Source of the DNA: Rhipicephalus microplus | Taxonomy: Eukaryota > Arthropoda > Arachnida > Ixodida > Ixodidae | Assembly: GCF_043290135.1 (NCBI RefSeq) | Contig: NW_027464792.1 | Span: 1-64,000 of the forward strand | Reading direction: 5' to 3' | DNA length: 64,000 bases | Part shown: positions 60,619 through 64,000 of the stretch, in pieces | How the letters are laid out: each line of letters begins with the position of its first letter | Numbering within the stretch: position 1 is the first letter of the stretch | Position numbers and translations under genes: made by a program | The notes under the pieces: generated by a model | Told to the model about the DNA's origin: nothing | Seen by the model: only the letters and a program-made list of their open reading frames with translations | Database searches by the model: none

Positions 60619-63600
60619 AACCGTCGTAAAACCGCATTAAACAATCACTTAGTGAGATGTAGTGTTTTTCAACATTACAAGTCGGGAACTACGATATCTA
60701 ATGTGAAAGCGCATGAAACCATCGTAATCTTGTAGAAAACATTGTAAAGTTGCGAGTAAAACGTTTTCTAACGATAGAAGTGCGAAGGTTAGCTTGAGTT
60801 ATGTTAGTTTAAGCTATGTAGCGTCGTGAGACCACCAAAAAGGACGTCATCTAACGAGATAGTGTTGTTTTATTGCATGTACGAAACTGCAATAGGTGAA
60901 ATGTTGTGAAAGTACACAAAACGGCTTGAACAAGCCAGATACTGCGTGTTGTACCGTTACAAGTGCGAAACTGCTATAATGTGATATTCTCGTTAAAGCG
61001 CATGCAAGCATCGTGAAACCTTAAAGAACGATGTCATTTAGCGAGATACAGCGTTCTGTACTGCAATCAGTTGGTGAAAAACTGTGAGGTTATGCAAATA
61101 TCGTAATTGTGAACGAAACAGTGTAATAGAGCGTTTTTCAATACAAGTACGAATGTTAGGTTAGGTTAAGATATGAACCGTCGTAAAACCGCATTAAACA
61201 ATGTCACTTAGTGAGATGCAGTGTTTTTCACCATTACAAGTCGGGAACTGCGATATCTAATGTGAAAGCGCTTGCAAACGTCGTTAGGTTAGGTTAGGTT
61301 AGGTTAGGTTAGGTTAGGTTAGGTTTGGTTAGGTTAGGTTAGGTTAGGTTAGGTTAGGGTATGTTAGGTTAGGTTGGGTTAGGTTAGGTAAGGTTACGTT
61401 AGGTTAAGGTATGAACCGTCGTAAAACCGCATTAAACAATGTCACTTAGTGAGATGCAGTGTTTTTCACCTTTACAAGTTGGGAACTGCGATATCTAATG
61501 TGAAAGCGCTTGAAACCGTCGTAATGTTGTAGAAAGCAATGTAAAGTAGCTAGTAAAACGTTTTCTAACGATAGAAGTGCGAAGGTTATGTTAGGTTGAG
61601 TTATGTTAGTTTAAGCTACGTAGCGTCGTGAAACCACCAAAAACGACGTCATCTAACGAGATAGTGTTGTTTTATTGCGAGTATTAAACTGCGATAGGTG
61701 AAATGTTGTGAAAGCACACAAAACGGCATGAACAAGCCAAATACTGCGTGTTCTACCGTTACAAGTGCGAAACTGCTATATTGTGATATTCTCGGTAAAG
61801 CGCATGCAAGTATCGTGAAACCTTAAAGAACGATGTCATTTAGCGAGATACAGCGTTCTGTACTGTAAGAAGTTGGTGAGAAACTGTGAGGTCAAGCAAA
61901 TATCGTAATTGTGAACGAAACAGTGTAATTGAGCGTCTTTAGATACAAGTGCGAATGTTAGGTTAGGTTGATATATAAACCGTCGTAAAACCGCATTAAA
62001 CAATGTCACTTAGTGAGATGTAGTGTTTTTCAACATTACAAGTCGGGAACTACGATATCTAATGTGAAAGCGCATGAAACCGTCGTAATCTTGTAGAAAA
62101 CATTGTAAAGTTGCGAGTAAAACGTTTTCTAACGATAGAAGTGCGAAGGTTAGGTTAGGTTAGGTTAGTTTAAGCTAGGTAGCGTCGTGAAACTACCAAA
62201 AACGACGTCATCTAACGAGATAGTGTTGTTTTATAGCGAGTATTAAACTGCGATAGGTGAAATGTTGTGAAAGCACACAAAACGGCATGAACAAGCCAAA
62301 TACTGCGTGTTCTACCGTTACAAGTGCGAAACTGCTATATTGTGATATTCTCGTTAAAGCGCATGCAAGCATCGTGAAACCTTAAAGAACAATGTCATTT
62401 AGCGAGATACAGCGTTCTGTACTGCAATAAGTTGGTGAAAAACTGTGAGGTTATGCAAATATCGTAATTGTGAACAAAACAGTGTAATAGAGCGTTTTTA
62501 GATACAAGTGCGAATGTTAGGTTAGGTTAAGATATGAACCGTCGTAAAACCGCATTAAACAATGTCAATTAGTGAGATGCAGTGTTTTTCACCATTAAAA
62601 GTGGGGAACTGCGATATCTAATGTGAAAGCGCTTGCAACCGTCGTTAGGTTAGGTTAGGTTAGGTTAGGTTTGGTTAGGTTAGGTTAGGTTACGTTAGGT
62701 TAGGTTAGGTTAGGTTACGTTAGGTTAGGTTAGGTTAGGTAAGGATAATTTGGTTAGGTTAGGTAAGGTTAGGTTAGGTTAGGTTGGGTTGGGTGTTGTT
62801 GGGTTGGGTGTTGTTGGGTTGGGTTGGGTTAGGTTGGGTTAGGATAGGTTAGGTTACTTTAGGTTAGGTTAGGTTAGGTTACGTTAGGTTATGTTAGGTT
62901 AGGTTAGGTTACGTTAGGTTAGGTTAGGTCAGGTAAGGTTAGGTTACGTTAGAATAGGTTAGGTTAGGTTAGGTTACGTTAGGTTAGGTTAAGTTAGGTT
63001 AGGTTAGGTTTGGTTAGGTTTGGTTAGGTTAGCTTAGGCTAGGTTAGGTTGGGTTGGGTTGGGTTGGGTTGGGTTAGGTTAGGTTAGGTTAGGTTAGGTT
63101 GGGTTAGGTTAGTTTAGGTTAGGTTAGGTTAGGTTAGGTTGGGTTGGGTTGGGTTAGGTTAGGTTAGGTTAGGTTTGGTTAGGTTAGGTTAGGTTAGGTT
63201 ATGTTAGGTTAGGTTGGGTTAGGTTAGGTTAGGTTACGTTAGGTTAAGGTATGAACCGTCGTAAAACCGCATTAAACAATGTCACTTAGTGAGATGCAGT
63301 GTTTTTCACCTTTACAAGTTGGGAACTGTGATATCTAATGTGAAAGCGCTTGAAACCGTCGTAATGTTCTAGAAAGCAATGTAAAGTAGCGAGTAAAACG
63401 TTTTCTAACGATAGAAGTGCGAAGGTTATGTTAGGTTGAGTTATGTTAGTTTAAGCTAGGTAGCGTCGTGAAACTACCAAAAACAACGTCATCTAACGAG
63501 ATAGTGTTGTTTTATTGCGAGTACGAAACTGCGATAGGTGAAATGTTGTGAAAGCACACAAAACGGCATGAACAAGCCAAATACTGCGTGTTGTACCGTT

Positions 63601-64000
63601 ACAAGTGCGAAACTGCTATGTTGTGATATTCTCGTTAAAGCGCATGCAAGCATCGTGAAACCTTAAAGAACGATGTCATTTAGCGAGATACAGCGTTCTG
63701 TACTGCAATAAGTTGGTGAAAAACTGTGAGGTTATGCAAATATCCTAATTGTGAACGAAACAGTGTAATAGAGCGTTTTTTAATGCAAGGGCGAATGTTA
63801 GGTTAGGTTAAGATATGAACCGTCGTAAAACCGCATTAAACAATGTCACTTAGTGAAATGCAGTGTTTTTCACCATTACAAGTCGGGAACTGCGATATCT
63901 AATGTGAAAGCGCTTGCAAACGTCGTTAGGTTAGGTTAGGTTAGGTTAGGTTAGGTTAGGTTACGTTAGGTTAGGTTAGGTTAGGTTAGGTTAGGTTAGG
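60619..64000 (+). repeat. Super-repeat copy 8 (A to G, cut by the window edge)
   Basis: Starts: A 60619, B 61176, C 61414, D 61978, E 62537, F 63254, G 63818 (incomplete). Short arrays are 61284-61405 and, cut off, 63926-64000. It matches the start of copy 7 almost base for base, including two private marks: TTAGGATAGGTTAGG in E and GCAAGGGCGAATG in F. Confidence 0.92.
62645..63245 (+). repeat. Long TTAGG-variant array, E type (copy 8)
   Basis: Monomer of 717 bp, sharing TTAGGATAGGTTAGG with copy 7. Five-tract GGGTT run at 63051-63073. Confidence 0.92.

Larger units (their letters stand above)
1..64000 (+). repeat. Subtelomere-like higher-order satellite array with embedded TTAGG blocks
   Basis: The whole window consists of about 125 head-to-tail monomers in one orientation. 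Most begin AACCGTCGTAAAACCGCATT and end with a TTAGG pair followed by AAGATATG, AAGGTATG or a close variant. Long monomers are 549-564 bp. Short monomers are 223-796 bp and carry TTAGG arrays. The order of monomer classes repeats every 11.9 kb. I see no inverted copy, no poly-A tail, no LTR, no tRNA or rRNA and no plausible gene. TTAGG is the common arthropod telomere motif, so an insect or other arthropod subtelomere or interstitial telomeric region is the best reading. A centromeric or pericentromeric satellite that captured TTAGG is the alternative. Confidence 0.95.

Noticed and set aside
1..64000. CRISPR array
   Set aside because: Units are hundreds of bases long, similar throughout, with no short palindromic repeat alternating with unique spacers and no cas genes.
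1..64000. Embedded TRAS/SART-type or other retrotransposons
   Set aside because: No poly-A tract, target-site duplication, long open frame or other foreign insertion was seen. All sequence is accounted for by monomers and TTAGG arrays.
1..64000. Ribosomal, transfer or telomerase RNA genes
   Set aside because: No recognisable rRNA core or tRNA fold was noticed. The TTAGG blocks are long arrays, not the short single template of a telomerase RNA.

Overview
The window is 64 kb of pure repetitive DNA with no gene, RNA gene or transposon that I can support. It is a head-to-tail satellite array, all in one orientation. It contains blocks of the pentanucleotide TTAGG, the ancestral arthropod (insect-type) telomere repeat, and variants of it (TTGGG, TTTGG, TTACG, TAAGG). 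About 15 kb of the 64 kb (roughly a quarter, from summed block coordinates) is TTAGG-type sequence. This points to a subtelomeric or interstitial-telomeric satellite of an arthropod, most likely an insect. The order or species cannot be told from the sequence. If the array is contiguous with a telomere, the G-rich + strand puts the chromosome end beyond position 64000 (inference).

Four nested levels can be read directly. (1) A long monomer of about 549-564 bp is made of three diverged sub-repeats of about 170-200 bp, each splitting into halves of about 93 bp. (2) A short monomer is the first 108 bp of the long monomer followed by a TTAGG array of about 110-680 bp, then the normal monomer end. 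(3) Long and short monomers alternate in a fixed order, forming blocks of about 3.3-4.6 kb that are variants of one ancestral eight-monomer block. (4) Three such blocks (A-H, A2-H2, I-Q; 23 monomers) form a super-repeat of about 11.9 kb, complete once at 4026-15931 and nearly complete at 31845-43460.

I number the monomers by class letter. Layout: copy 1 at 1-4025 (A-H only, last monomer an H/Q hybrid); copy 2 at 4026-15931 (complete); copy 3 at 15932-26330 (A to truncated N); copy 4 at 26331-31844 (partial A, B/E2 hybrid, F2 to truncated N); copy 5 at 31845-43460 (partial A to Q); copy 6 at 43461-49662 (A-G, H/M hybrid, N-Q); copy 7 at 49663-60618 (A-G2, H2/L hybrid, M, N, odd O, P/N hybrid, O-Q); copy 8 at 60619-64000 (A to G, cut by the window edge). 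Each departure from the 23-monomer order falls at a hybrid monomer, hybrid array or visible junction, as expected of unequal crossing-over.

The only open reading frame that recurs (63 codons, minus strand, in the H, H2 and Q monomers) is best explained as a by-product of the repeat. No gene network exists here; the biology is that of a recombining satellite carrying telomere repeats.
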